Below the pieces are notes generated by a model. That model did no database searches, was not told the DNA's origin, and saw nothing but the letters and a program-made list of their open reading frames with translations. Of a DNA stretch of 17,128 nt, positions 1-8,900 are shown one piece after another (the first letter of the stretch is position 1; every line of letters starts with the position of its first letter). Source of the stretch: Prevotella sp. UBA7594 (lineage in GTDB: Bacteria > Bacteroidota > Bacteroidia > Bacteroidales > Bacteroidaceae); assembly GCA_002490315.1 (NCBI GenBank), contig DLKG01000064.1, positions 1 through 17,128 of the forward strand. Reading direction: 5' to 3'. The translations under genes and the position numbers were made by a program.

Positions 1-64
1 AATTTGTGGGTTTTGACACACCCGCCACGGATAATCCCAATTTGTGAGTTTTTCCACACACCCT
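1..64. repeat. Tandem half-copies of an intergenic repeat (TTTTGACACACCC family)
   Basis: Two imperfect tandem units are visible. The first (1-23) reads AATTTGTGGG then TTTTGACACACCC. The second (28-64) begins CGGATAATC and continues AATTTGTGAG, then TTTTTCCACACACCC. The second unit matches the end of the window (17061-17095: CGGATAATC, an A/T-rich piece, GAGTTTTGACACACCC), so both ends carry the same repeat family. It is non-coding; the role is unknown. The window may cut the element, so its true left end cannot be seen. Confidence 0.6.
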
Positions 65-160
65 CTTAACTTCTCTAACTTCTTTATTTACTTTAAATTC
101 CACGAATCCGAAACTTCAGTTAAAATAAGTGAAAATTCCGCTCCTCTCGCTTGTTTTAGG

Positions 161-168
161 TAATTTTG
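161..168 (+). promoter_or_regulatory. Candidate -7 box (TAATTTTG) for the GH3 operon
   Basis: TAATTTTG fits the Bacteroidetes sigma-ABfr -7 consensus TAnnTTTG exactly. It lies 33 nt before the ATG at 202. No clear -33 TTTG is present at the usual spacing. A transcript starting just downstream would exclude the in-frame TTG at 166 and favours the ATG at 202 as the start. Confidence 0.5.
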
Positions 169-201
169 CAATTTACAAAATATAGAACAAACGAAATAGA
201 A

Positions 202-1728
202 ATGAGCTTAACTGGCATCATACGCAACGCGTTCATACCCCGACAGCACAAGCTGGAACGCCACTTCTCCAGTCCGGAGGCACTGCAGCACGAGGTGTTG
301 CAGCATCTTCTGCACGCCGCCGCCAACACGGAATATGGCATCAAACATCTCTTCGGCTCCACACATACTTACGAGGAATTCGTGCGCAATGTACCCGTGA
401 ACACCTACGAGGAACTAAAGGGCGACATCGACCGTATGCGCCACGGCGAAGCCAACATCCTTTGGCCTGGCACCGTGAAGTGGTACGCCAAGTCGTCGGG
501 CACCACCAACGACAAGAGCAAGTTTATCCCCGTCTCCGAAGACGGACTGAAGAACATCCACTACAAGGGTGGCACGGACGTCGTGGCACTGTATCTGCAG
601 AACAATCCGAAGAGCCGGATGTTCGACGGCAAGGGCCTCATCCTCGGCGGATCGCACTCGCCCAACTACAACTTGCCTGGCTCGCTCGTCGGCGACCTGA
701 GCGCCATCCTCATCGAAAACATCAACCCGCTCGTCAATCTCATTCGCGTACCTGGAAAGCAGACGGCGCTGCTGAGCGACTTCGAGGTGAAGCGCGACCG
801 CATCGCCCACGAGTGCCTCAAGAAGAACATCACCAATCTCTCGGGAGTGCCCTCATGGATGCTTAGCGTGCTCGTGCGCGTGCTGGAGATTTCGGGCAAG
901 GAGCACATCAACGAGGTGTGGCCCAACCTGGAAGTGTTCTTCCATGGCGGCATAGCCTTCACGCCCTACCGCAGCCAGTATGAACGCATCATCACATCCG
1001 ACAAGATGCACTACATGGAGACCTACAACGCCTCGGAAGGCTTCTTCGGCATACAGAACGACCCGGCTGACAAGTCTATGCTCCTGATGCTCGACTACGA
1101 CGTGTTCTACGAGTTTCTGCCGATGGACGAGTTCGACTCCGACCATCCCAACATCGTGCCGCTGGAGGGCGTGGAGACGGGAAAGAACTACGCCATGCTC
1201 ATCAGCACATCGTGCGGACTATGGCGCTACATGATTGGCGACACCGTGAAGTTCACGTCGAAACGACCCTACAAGTTTGTCATCACCGGACGCACGAAAT
1301 ACTTCATCAACGCCTTCGGCGAAGAACTCATACAAGACAACGCCGAGAAGGGGCTTGCCTACGCCTGCGGGAAGACGGGCGCCGAGGTGAGAGAATACAC
1401 AGCCGCACCGGTGTTCATGGACCAGAACGCCAAGTGCCGCCACCAGTGGCTCATTGAGTTTGCCAAGCCTCCACGCGATGTCAATGAGTTTGCCGACATC
1501 CTCGACCGACGCTTGCAGGAGATAAACTCCGACTACGAGGCAAAGCGCTTCCACGACATCACGCTGCAACATCTTGAGGTTGTAGTGGCGCGCACCGGAC
1601 TCTTCGACGACTGGCTGCGCTCGAAGGGAAAGCTCGGCGGACAGCACAAGGTGCCGCGTCTGTCGAACAACCGCAAGACGATTGAGGAGATATTGAGCCT
1701 CAACAACTTGAGAAATACTGAAGAATAA
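202..1728 (+). CDS. GH3 auxin-responsive-promoter family protein (adenylate-forming enzyme)
   Basis: This 508-residue protein belongs to the GH3 family, part of the firefly-luciferase-like (ANL) adenylating superfamily. Plant members form acyl-adenylates and conjugate the acyl group to an amino acid; the bacterial substrate is unknown. The hallmark motifs are in order: the phosphate-binding loop AKSSGTTNDKSKF about 100-115 residues in, a central YNASEGFFGIQ, and GDTVKF followed by FVITGRTKYFINAFGEE in the C-terminal third. There is no signal peptide, so it should be cytoplasmic. The length is about normal for bacterial GH3 proteins. I chose the ATG at 202 over an upstream in-frame TTG at 166 because a -7 box overlaps that TTG and the conserved N-terminus (MSLTGIIRNAF) starts at 202. 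The next gene begins 11 nt after the stop, suggesting an operon with envelope proteins. Family assignment is firm; the reaction is inferred. Confidence 0.9.
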   Translation: MSLTGIIRNAFIPRQHKLERHFSSPEALQHEVLQHLLHAAANTEYGIKHLFGSTHTYEEFVRNVPVNTYEELKGDIDRMRHGEANILWPGTVKWYAKSSGTTNDKSKFIPVSEDGLKNIHYKGGTDVVALYLQNNPKSRMFDGKGLILGGSHSPNYNLPGSLVGDLSAILIENINPLVNLIRVPGKQTALLSDFEVKRDRIAHECLKKNITNLSGVPSWMLSVLVRVLEISGKEHINEVWPNLEVFFHGGIAFTPYRSQYERIITSDKMHYMETYNASEGFFGIQNDPADKSMLLMLDYDVFYEFLPMDEFDSDHPNIVPLEGVETGKNYAMLISTSCGLWRYMIGDTVKFTSKRPYKFVITGRTKYFINAFGEELIQDNAEKGLAYACGKTGAEVREYTAAPVFMDQNAKCRHQWLIEFAKPPRDVNEFADILDRRLQEINSDYEAKRFHDITLQHLEVVVARTGLFDDWLRSKGKLGGQHKVPRLSNNRKTIEEILSLNNLRNTEE

Positions 1729-1739
1729 AACGCATTTGA

Positions 1740-3785
1740 ATGACAACCCATAGCCCATCAAAAAAGACCCTGCCTACGTCGCACGCCACTCCCCTCTCCC
1801 GTCGGAGAGGAAACGGGGGCGTGACTTCGGCTTTTGTCCTTGTCATGCTTCTCGTCGTTCTCCTTTCATCATGTGCCCGCATGGGGCGTCCCGACGGAGG
1901 ATGGTACGACGAGACGCCTCCAAGTGTCATCGGAGCGACGCCTGCCGACGGCGGCATCAATGTCAACTCGAAGAAGGTAACAATACGCTTCGACGAGTTC
2001 ATAAAGCTCGACAACGCCTCGGAAAAGGTTGTTGTTTCGCCGCCGCAACTGGAACAGGCGGAAATAAAGGCAACGGGAAAGAAAATCGACGTGACGCTGA
2101 AAGACTCCCTACGCAAGAACACTACGTACACCATCGATTTCTCCGACGCCATCTCCGACAACAACGAGGGCAACCCGATGGGCAACTACACATACAGCTT
2201 CTCTACGGGCGACCACATCGACACGCTCGAAGTGGCGGGCACCGTTCTGGCTGCCGACAATCTTGAGCCGGTGAAGGGCATTCTTGTCGGACTCTATGCC
2301 GAGATGGACGACTCTTGCTTCATGAAGATGCCCATGCTGCGCGTGGCACGTGCCGACTCGCGCGGACACTTCGTCATCAAGGGTGTGGCTCCGGGCGCCT
2401 ATCGCGTCTACGCTCTCGCTGATGCTGACGGCAACTATATGTTCTCGCAGAAGAGCGAGCAGATTGCCTTCTCACACGACACCATACGACCCTCCTTCAC
2501 CGACGCCATACGCCAAGACACCATCTGGACCGACTCGCTGCACATCAAGGACATCAAGCGCACGGGCTACACGCGCTTCTTGCCTGACGACATCGTGCTG
2601 CGTGCCTTCACTCATGTGCAGACCGACCGCTTCTTCCTCAAGTCGGAGCGCTCCGAAGCCAACCATTTCTCGCTGTTCTTCAGCTACGGCTCCAATGAGC
2701 TGCCAAAGATTAAGCCGCTCAACTTCGACGCGGGCGAAAGGCTGCTCGTCGAGGCGTCGCCGCGACGCGACACCATCACCTACTGGCTGCGCGACTCGGC
2801 ACTCATCAATCAGGACACGCTCAACCTCGCCCTCTCCTATCTCATAACCGACACGCTCGGCAAACTCGTGCCGCAGACCGACACGCTGCAAATACTCTCC
2901 AAGCAGCCCTACGAGCGGCGCATGAAGCAGGCGAAGAAGGATTTCGAGGAATGGCAGAAGAAGCAGGAGAAAAAGAAGAAGCGCGGGGAACCTTACGATT
3001 CCATTATGCCCGCACCTGCTCTCATGCCACGCATCGGACTCGAAACGACGCTCGACCCCGACCGCAACATAACGTTCTCCTTCGACCATCCATTGGCAAA
3101 GGTGGACACGTCGCTCATACATCTCTACGCCAAGCACGACACACTCTGGTACAACGCACCGCTGCGCTTCGAGCCTGAACGCATAAGAATGAAGGGCGAC
3201 AGCGCACACTCTGAAGATGTGGCATCGCTGCGAGCCTTCCGCCTGCGAGCCGAATGGAGACCGGGCATTGAGTACAGCCTGGAGATTGACTCCACCGCCT
3301 TCACCGACATCTACGGCATCAACTCGCCGAAGATTAAGAAGGGATTCAAGGTGGGAGCGCTCGACGACTACAGTAGCCTCTCGCTCAACATCGCCTCACT
3401 TGCAGGAAAGCACATCGTCGTGGAACTGCTCGACCGCCAGGACAAACCCGTAAAGCGCGTGGCGACAGACGACGGCACGGTGCAGTTCTTCTACATAAAG
3501 CCCGGCAAATACTTTGCCCGACTCTTCATCGACAGCAACAACAACGGCGAATGGGACACCGGCGACTACGACCGACAGCTTCAGCCGGAACTTGTCTACT
3601 ACTATAATGAGGAGATTGAGTGTAAGGCGAAATGGGACGTCAGCCTCAACTGGAACCCGACAGCACGCCCTGCCAACGAGCAGAAGCCGCAAGCCATAAC
3701 GAAACAAAAGGGCGACCAGCAGCGCAAAATACAGCAACGCAACATGGAGCGCGCCAAGAAACTCGGCATAGCATATCCACAATAA
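1740..3785 (+). CDS. Ig-like (Big_5) domain lipoprotein
   Basis: The 681-residue product has a hydrophobic stretch ending in a lipobox (LLSSC, Cys45), so it is probably a lipoprotein. Residues about 57-157 (from ETPPSVIGATPADGG to YTYSFSTGD) look like an SbsA-type Ig-like domain (Big_5). Residues about 160-245 resemble a carboxypeptidase-regulatory/Cna-B beta sandwich (GHFVIKGVAPGAYRVYALAD). A very basic segment (KKQEKKKKRGE) near residue 410 separates these from a second beta-rich half. That half ends in DSNNNGEWDTGDYDRQLQPE, which may be metal-binding. No catalytic residues are apparent; a structural or binding role at the outer membrane is inferred. The 27 residues before the hydrophobic core are unusual and encoded by repeat-like DNA. 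A GTG at 1821 would give a compact signal peptide, so the true start is uncertain. The DUF3108 gene follows 17 nt downstream. Confidence 0.85.
   Translation: MTTHSPSKKTLPTSHATPLSRRRGNGGVTSAFVLVMLLVVLLSSCARMGRPDGGWYDETPPSVIGATPADGGINVNSKKVTIRFDEFIKLDNASEKVVVSPPQLEQAEIKATGKKIDVTLKDSLRKNTTYTIDFSDAISDNNEGNPMGNYTYSFSTGDHIDTLEVAGTVLAADNLEPVKGILVGLYAEMDDSCFMKMPMLRVARADSRGHFVIKGVAPGAYRVYALADADGNYMFSQKSEQIAFSHDTIRPSFTDAIRQDTIWTDSLHIKDIKRTGYTRFLPDDIVLRAFTHVQTDRFFLKSERSEANHFSLFFSYGSNELPKIKPLNFDAGERLLVEASPRRDTITYWLRDSALINQDTLNLALSYLITDTLGKLVPQTDTLQILSKQPYERRMKQAKKDFEEWQKKQEKKKKRGEPYDSIMPAPALMPRIGLETTLDPDRNITFSFDHPLAKVDTSLIHLYAKHDTLWYNAPLRFEPERIRMKGDSAHSEDVASLRAFRLRAEWRPGIEYSLEIDSTAFTDIYGINSPKIKKGFKVGALDDYSSLSLNIASLAGKHIVVELLDRQDKPVKRVATDDGTVQFFYIKPGKYFARLFIDSNNNGEWDTGDYDRQLQPELVYYYNEEIECKAKWDVSLNWNPTARPANEQKPQAITKQKGDQQRKIQQRNMERAKKLGIAYPQ
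1788..1823. repeat. Repeat-like GC-rich hairpin inside the annotated 5' end of the lipoprotein gene
   Basis: CCTCTCC (1793-1799) and GGAGAGG (1804-1810) form a perfect 7-bp stem with a 4-nt loop, followed by ACGGGGGCGTGAC. The layout resembles the dispersed 'CCCCTCTCC...GGAGAGGGG...GGGG' repeats that I recall from intergenic DNA of many Bacteroidetes. If that resemblance holds, the first 27 codons of the 1740 gene may be untranslated and the real start would be GTG 1821. Confidence 0.4.
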
Positions 3786-3802
3786 GAAGAAAAACAACCA
3801 CT

Positions 3803-4627
3803 ATGAGCAAACTGAAATCCATACTCCTTGCCATCTGCCTGCTGTTTATGGCAGGTGTGCCGGTTCTGGCGCAATGCAAGTTCCACAACACAGCATTCCG
3901 CTCGGGAGAGTTCCTGTCGTACAACCTCTACTTTAACTGGAAGTTCGTGTGGTTGAGGGCGGGCAACGCCTCGATGTCGGTTGTGCAGAGCAACTATAAG
4001 GGCAAGGCTGCCTACCGCTGCGCGCTCATAACGCGCACGTCGGAGACTCTCGACAAGATGTTCGTCATGCGCGACACGCTTCTCTGCTACAACACTACCG
4101 ACCTCGAACCGCTCTATTTCCGCAAAGGCGCCGTGGAAGGCAAGCGCTACACCGTTGACGAAGTGTTCTATTCCTACCCTGGAGGCAAGGTGAAACTGAG
4201 GCAACACCGCCAGCGCTTCAACGGCGAACAGCTGTGGAAGGAGAGCGTGCGCAACGAGTGTACCTACGACATGATGAGCATCTTCATGAGGGCACGCTCC
4301 TTCAATCCGGAGGGATGGAAGAAGGGCAACCGCGTCAGCATACCCATCACTGACGGCACGTCCATCATCGGCGCCGTGCTCGAATACAAGGGCAAGGCGA
4401 CGGTGAAGGCGGACAACGGCAAGAAGTACCGCTGCCTGCAGCTGGCTTACCTTGAGCCTGAGGGAAAATCGAACAAGTACAAGGAAATCGTGCGCTTCTT
4501 CGTCAGCGACGACCCCAACCACGTGCCCGTGCGCATCGACATGTTCCTGAAGTTCGGCACGGCGAAGGCCTTCCTCGTTGGCATGAAAGGCGTGAAGAGC
4601 GCCATGACGTCTGAAGTAAAGAAATAA
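3803..4627 (+). CDS. DUF3108 domain-containing exported protein
   Basis: The 274-residue protein starts with a clear signal peptide (SILLAICLLFMAGVPVLA, probable cleavage before Gln24). The mature part opens with the pattern expected of DUF3108: a FRSGEFLSYNLYFNW segment, then WLRAGNASMSV. It should be a periplasmic or outer-membrane-associated beta-rich protein; the family's function is unsettled. ATG 3803 was chosen over an open frame extending back to 3632 because the signal peptide begins here and the upstream part overlaps the previous gene. It lies 17 nt after the Ig-like lipoprotein and 21 nt before the C1 peptidase, so co-transcription is likely. Confident on family, no claim on role. 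Confidence 0.85.
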   Translation: MSKLKSILLAICLLFMAGVPVLAQCKFHNTAFRSGEFLSYNLYFNWKFVWLRAGNASMSVVQSNYKGKAAYRCALITRTSETLDKMFVMRDTLLCYNTTDLEPLYFRKGAVEGKRYTVDEVFYSYPGGKVKLRQHRQRFNGEQLWKESVRNECTYDMMSIFMRARSFNPEGWKKGNRVSIPITDGTSIIGAVLEYKGKATVKADNGKKYRCLQLAYLEPEGKSNKYKEIVRFFVSDDPNHVPVRIDMFLKFGTAKAFLVGMKGVKSAMTSEVKK

Positions 4628-4648
4628 AAAACGATAAGACCTGGATTT

Positions 4649-5710
4649 ATGAATATTAATGTATATAAAGGAGCAACGGGAGCTAAAGTCCTGCTCAAGG
4701 CTGTCGCTTGCTGCGCCATTGTGCTTGCCGCGGCGGCGTGCAGCATGACTGGCAACAACAAGGCTACCGACAGGAAGCACTTCACCAACGACGTGCTGCT
4801 TCACTACACGCCCGTCAAGAACCAGGGCTACAGCTCCATGTGCTGGGCGTACGCCATGCTCTCCACCATAGAGACGGAGCACATACAGATGGGCGACTCC
4901 GTGAATCTCTCCGTGGACTACATCGCGCGCCATCTGCTCGCCGAACAGGCACGCTGCCATTTCCTCTCCCGCGGCTACGACCGCGTGACGCTGCGCGGCA
5001 CCGCACCGCTGCTGCTGCGCCTCATGTACGAATACGGCATCATGCCCTACGACTCCTACAACGCACCCAACACCAACTACAACGCCCTCGCCAAGCGCAT
5101 CGTGCTGCTCTCCAACTCCTCACGCAACATGAGCGAACTGGGCTCGCGTGCCGAACGCCTCTTCGACGAGCGCATCGGCTACCTCCCAAAGAACGTCTAC
5201 ATGCTCGGGGCGGAATACACTCCCGAGGAGTTTGCCCACAGCGTATGTATGCGGGGCGAGTACCTCGCCATGACAAGCTTCACTCATCATCGCTTCGGCG
5301 AGGCTTTCGTGCTCGAAGTGCCCGACAACTACAGCGACGAGCTCTTCTACAATGTACCCATCGACGTGCTCATGAAGCGCATCGACCGCTCGCTGAAAAA
5401 CGGCCATCCCGTCTGCTGGGAGGGCGACACGAGCGAGGTGGGGTTCGCCTTCAAGCGCGGCATCGCCGAGCTGACACAACGACGCCCCATCACCCAGAAG
5501 CAGCGGCAGATTGAGTTTGAAAACCGCCAAACTACCGACGACCACTGCATGTCTATCATCGGCATCGCACACGACAACAAGGGCAAGCGCTACTACATCG
5601 CCAAAAACTCCTGGGGCACGTCAAATCCATACGGTGGACTCATGTACATGTCGGAGGACTATGTACGCATGAAAACCATCGCAATCGTCGTGAAAAACAT
5701 CAATATGTAA
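4649..5710 (+). CDS. C1-family cysteine peptidase lipoprotein (papain/bleomycin-hydrolase-like)
   Basis: The 353-residue protein has a signal peptide ending in LAAAAC (lipobox Cys31), so it is probably a lipoprotein facing the periplasm or cell surface. The papain-fold catalytic set is visible in order: Gln59 and Cys65 in VKNQGYSSMCWAYA, His299 in TTDDHCMSIIG, and Asn320 in IAKNSWGTSNPYGG. The spacing and the DDHCMSIIG motif resemble the C1B (bleomycin hydrolase/PepC) branch more than classical papain. No separate propeptide is obvious. All catalytic residues are intact, so activity is expected, but the substrate is unknown. It is the last gene of the operon starting at 202; the next 270 bp are non-coding. 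Being with two other exported proteins suggests action at the envelope or on surface-captured peptides (inference). Confidence 0.88.
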   Translation: MNINVYKGATGAKVLLKAVACCAIVLAAAACSMTGNNKATDRKHFTNDVLLHYTPVKNQGYSSMCWAYAMLSTIETEHIQMGDSVNLSVDYIARHLLAEQARCHFLSRGYDRVTLRGTAPLLLRLMYEYGIMPYDSYNAPNTNYNALAKRIVLLSNSSRNMSELGSRAERLFDERIGYLPKNVYMLGAEYTPEEFAHSVCMRGEYLAMTSFTHHRFGEAFVLEVPDNYSDELFYNVPIDVLMKRIDRSLKNGHPVCWEGDTSEVGFAFKRGIAELTQRRPITQKQRQIEFENRQTTDDHCMSIIGIAHDNKGKRYYIAKNSWGTSNPYGGLMYMSEDYVRMKTIAIVVKNINM

Positions 5711-5840
5711 CAGCTTTTACACTAAATTATAATAGATTATATTTGCATTTGTTTGCGCTAACATCCCAAAATAGCCTTTAGTTTCGCCTGTATTAACATT
5801 TATTAATCATAAATGAGATACAAAGTTGAAGCTTAAAGGC

Positions 5841-5848
5841 TATCTTTG
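5841..5848 (+). promoter_or_regulatory. Candidate -7 box (TATCTTTG) for the susCD-like operon
   Basis: TATCTTTG matches the Bacteroidetes -7 consensus TAnnTTTG. There is no good -33 TTTG at the expected distance, which could mean dependence on an activator. The right arm of a 10-bp inverted repeat (5834-5843) overlaps the first three bases, a position where a bound regulator would compete with RNA polymerase. Confidence 0.42.
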
Positions 5849-5908
5849 CATCATCAAATTACCTATTTATATATTATATATAAGACCTTTGGAAGACAAA
5901 GAGAAAAG

Positions 5909-5950
5909 ATGAATCGTAAGAGATACGATAAAAGAAAAAGAACCAAATAA
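5909..5950 (+). other. Possible 13-codon basic leader ORF upstream of susC
   Basis: ATG at 5909 opens a 13-codon frame ending at TAA 5948-5950. It encodes MNRKRYDKRKRTK, with 8 Arg/Lys of 13. It sits in the presumed 5' leader 30 nt before the SusC start. The region is purine-rich, so Lys/Arg codons arise easily by chance. I see no further support for translation. Confidence 0.2.
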
Positions 5951-5980
5951 TTTAAAATCAACTAACAACTCTTAAAGACT

Positions 5981-8900
5981 ATGCAGAAAAGATCGTTTCT
6001 TACCGTTGTTATGTTCCTGATAGGAATGTTTCTGACGGGCGCGTATGCGCAGACGCATACCGTATCTGGTCTCGTAAAAGACAAAGAGATGGGCGACCCT
6101 CTTATTGGAGTAAGTGTGCAGGTAAAAGGCACAAAGAACGCCACTATGACGGATCTGAATGGTAACTACACCATACAGACCAACCCGCAGGACGTCCTCG
6201 TTTTCACCTATGTCAGCATGAAGACTGTTGAGGAGAAGGTCGGCGACCGCAAGATCGTCAACGTATCGATGGTGCCCAACGCCGAGAGCCTTGGCGAGGT
6301 CGTTGTGACTGCCATGGGTATCAAGCGTCAGTCGGAGACCCTCACGTATTCAGCACAGACCGTTGGCGGAAAGGATGTCAACGACATCAAGTCAATCAAC
6401 ATGATCAACTCTCTCCAGGGAAAGAGCGCCGGTCTTCAGATTACGCCTAACTCCACTGGTGCAGGCGGCTCTTCGAAGATTCTCTTCCGTGGCAACAAAT
6501 CAATCTCCGGCAGCAACCAGCCGCTCATCGTCATCGACGGTGTGCCTACAATGACCAACACTACATCATCACAGGTTTCGAGCGACTACGGTGGCGAGCG
6601 CGACGGTGGCGACGTTATGTCCACCATCAACCCCGACGACATCGCTTCCATCACCCTTCTGAAGGGTGCTGCCGCTTCAGCACTCTACGGTGCAGTGGCT
6701 GCCAACGGCGCCATCATGATCACCACAAAGTCGGGCATGGCTGGCAAAGTGAGCGTCAACGTGTCGAGCAACACCACTATGGAGACTCCTATGGTGCTGC
6801 CTGAGTTCCAGACCACTTACGGCGGTGGCGCCGACGGCACATTCTCTTGGGGCGACAAGCTCGCAAGCAAGTCGAAGAACTACGCCAAGGAGTTCTTCCG
6901 CACCGGCTTCACCACCAACAACTCCGTTTCGCTTGCTGGCGGCAACGACAATTTCAAGGCTTATTTCTCCTACGGCAACGTCTTCTCTCAGGGTATGACC
7001 CCGAAGAACATGTACCGCAGCCACAACCTCAACTCAAAGGTTGACTTCAAGGTATTGGAGCACGTGTTCGTTGACTTCTCTGCCAAGTACAGCAATCAGT
7101 ACTCAAAGAACCAGCCCGCTGCCGGCTACCTCTGGAACCCGCTTACGGGTGCCTATCTCGTTCCGCGCGGCACCGACTGGAACTACTACAAGGACAACTT
7201 CGAGGTGTATGACGCTACACGCGGCTGCAACATCCAGAACTGGACAAACACAAAGCAGCAGCAGTTTGGCAATCCTTACTGGATGCTCAATCGTCAGACT
7301 CCTATCTCTGAACGCAACCGCTATGAGTTCGGTGGCTCCGTGAAATGGGAAATCACTCCCGACCTCAACATCCAGGGCCGTATGCGCTACGAGCGCGGCG
7401 ACGAGCACTTCATCCACAACGCCTACGCTTCTTCCGTCGGCGACCTCTATCCTATGGGACGCATGAAGGACAACCGCTACTTCAGCGACCAGCTCTACGG
7501 CGACGTTCTCGTCAACTACAGCCACACATGGGGCGACTGGGCTCTCACAGCCACAGCCGGCTCAAGCTTCACGAAGACAAAGACCTCTGGCGTTGACCTC
7601 TGGGGTGAAGGCTCACAGTACAAGTCGCCGGGTGACGGCAACATCTACTACCCGAACATCTTCACACCGAACAACTACTACAAGAATATGTCAAGAGTAG
7701 GCAGCGACGGCACATTCAACACAGAGAAGCGCCTCAACGCCGTGTTCGCAACGGCTCAGGTTGGCTTCAAGGACGCTGTTTTCCTCGACCTCTCCGCACG
7801 TAACGACTGGTCGTCGGCACTCGCCTTCACTGAGAGCTGCTCGTTCTTCTACCCGTCAGTGGGCGCCAGCGTGCTGCTCAACAAGCTCGTGAACATGGGC
7901 CCGCAGGTGAACCTCTTCAAGTTCCGCGGCAGCTACTCTATCGTTGGTAACGACGTGCCTATCTACATGTCTAACCCACGCTACACTCTGGGCGAGAGCG
8001 GCGCAATATCTGCTCCCGACAAGGCTCCCTTCCGCACGTTGAAACCCGAGAAGACCCACTCGCTTGAGTTCGGCTTCGACGGCACCTTCTTCAACAACCG
8101 ACTCGATGTAGCCCTCACCTACTACAAGACCAACACGAAGAACCAGTTCTTCGCCATCTCTGCTCCTTACGAGAGCGGACTCCGCAACCGCTACGTGAAC
8201 GCCGGCAACGTGCAGAACCAGGGCTTCGAGTTCTCTATCGGATGGCACCAGCAGTTCAACGACAACTTCTCTTGGTCGACCAACTTCAACCTCTCGTACA
8301 ACGACAACAAGATTAAGGAGCTTGTAGACGGTCTTGAGAATGGTCTGACAATAGCCTCTTGGTCGGGCGCAAAGGTTGTACTCAACGAGGGCGGTTCCTA
8401 CGGCGACCTCTATGTACGCCAGCTCAAGCGCGACGACAACGGCAAGATTATTGTGAACGACGGCAAGCCTGTCGTTGGTGACGACAACATCGACGAGATG
8501 AAGTACGCAGGCAACATGAATGCCAAGGTTAACTTCGGATGGACCAACACGTTCCACTACAAGGACTTCACGCTCTCGTTCCTCATCGACGGCAAGTTCG
8601 GCGGCAGAGTGCTCTCCGGCACAGAGGCTGCTCTTGACGGTTGGGGCGTTTCAAAGCGTTCAGGCGAGGCTCGCGATGCAGGCAAGGTTGTATATGAAGG
8701 CGTTGAGTTCGAGCCAGAGGCTTGGTACACAACAATTGGATCTTCCAACTTCAACAGCCCGTACGCAACAGAGTTCTACGTATACAAAGGCACGAACGTG
8801 CGTCTGCGCGAGTTGAGCCTCGGATATACCTTCCGCAACCTCTTCGGCAACGGCAAGAACCTCACGGCTGCGCTCATCGCACGCAACCTCTTCTTCTTCT

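Larger units (their letters stand above)
5711..5980 (+). promoter_or_regulatory. AT-rich regulatory spacer upstream of susC-like gene
   Basis: This AT-rich spacer holds two exact TAnnTTTG-type -7 boxes: TATATTTG (5738-5745) and TATCTTTG (5841-5848). The second gives a leader of roughly 130 nt. A 10-bp perfect inverted repeat, ATAGCCTTTA (5771-5780) and TAAAGGCTAT (5834-5843), overlaps that box. A smaller dyad is nested inside it: CATTTAT (5797-5803) and ATAAATG (5809-5815). A TATATATTATATATA tract and a purine-rich leader follow. No clear terminator for the peptidase gene is seen. Confidence 0.5.

Noticed and set aside
3602..4960. Long minus-strand open frame of 452 codons
   Set aside because: It is antisense to three well-supported genes (Ig-like, DUF3108, C1 peptidase) and has low-complexity His/Val/Ala-rich composition typical of a shadow frame in GC-rich DNA.
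8191..8557. Minus-strand frames inside the susC-like gene
   Set aside because: Antisense shadows of a strongly supported TonB-dependent transporter.
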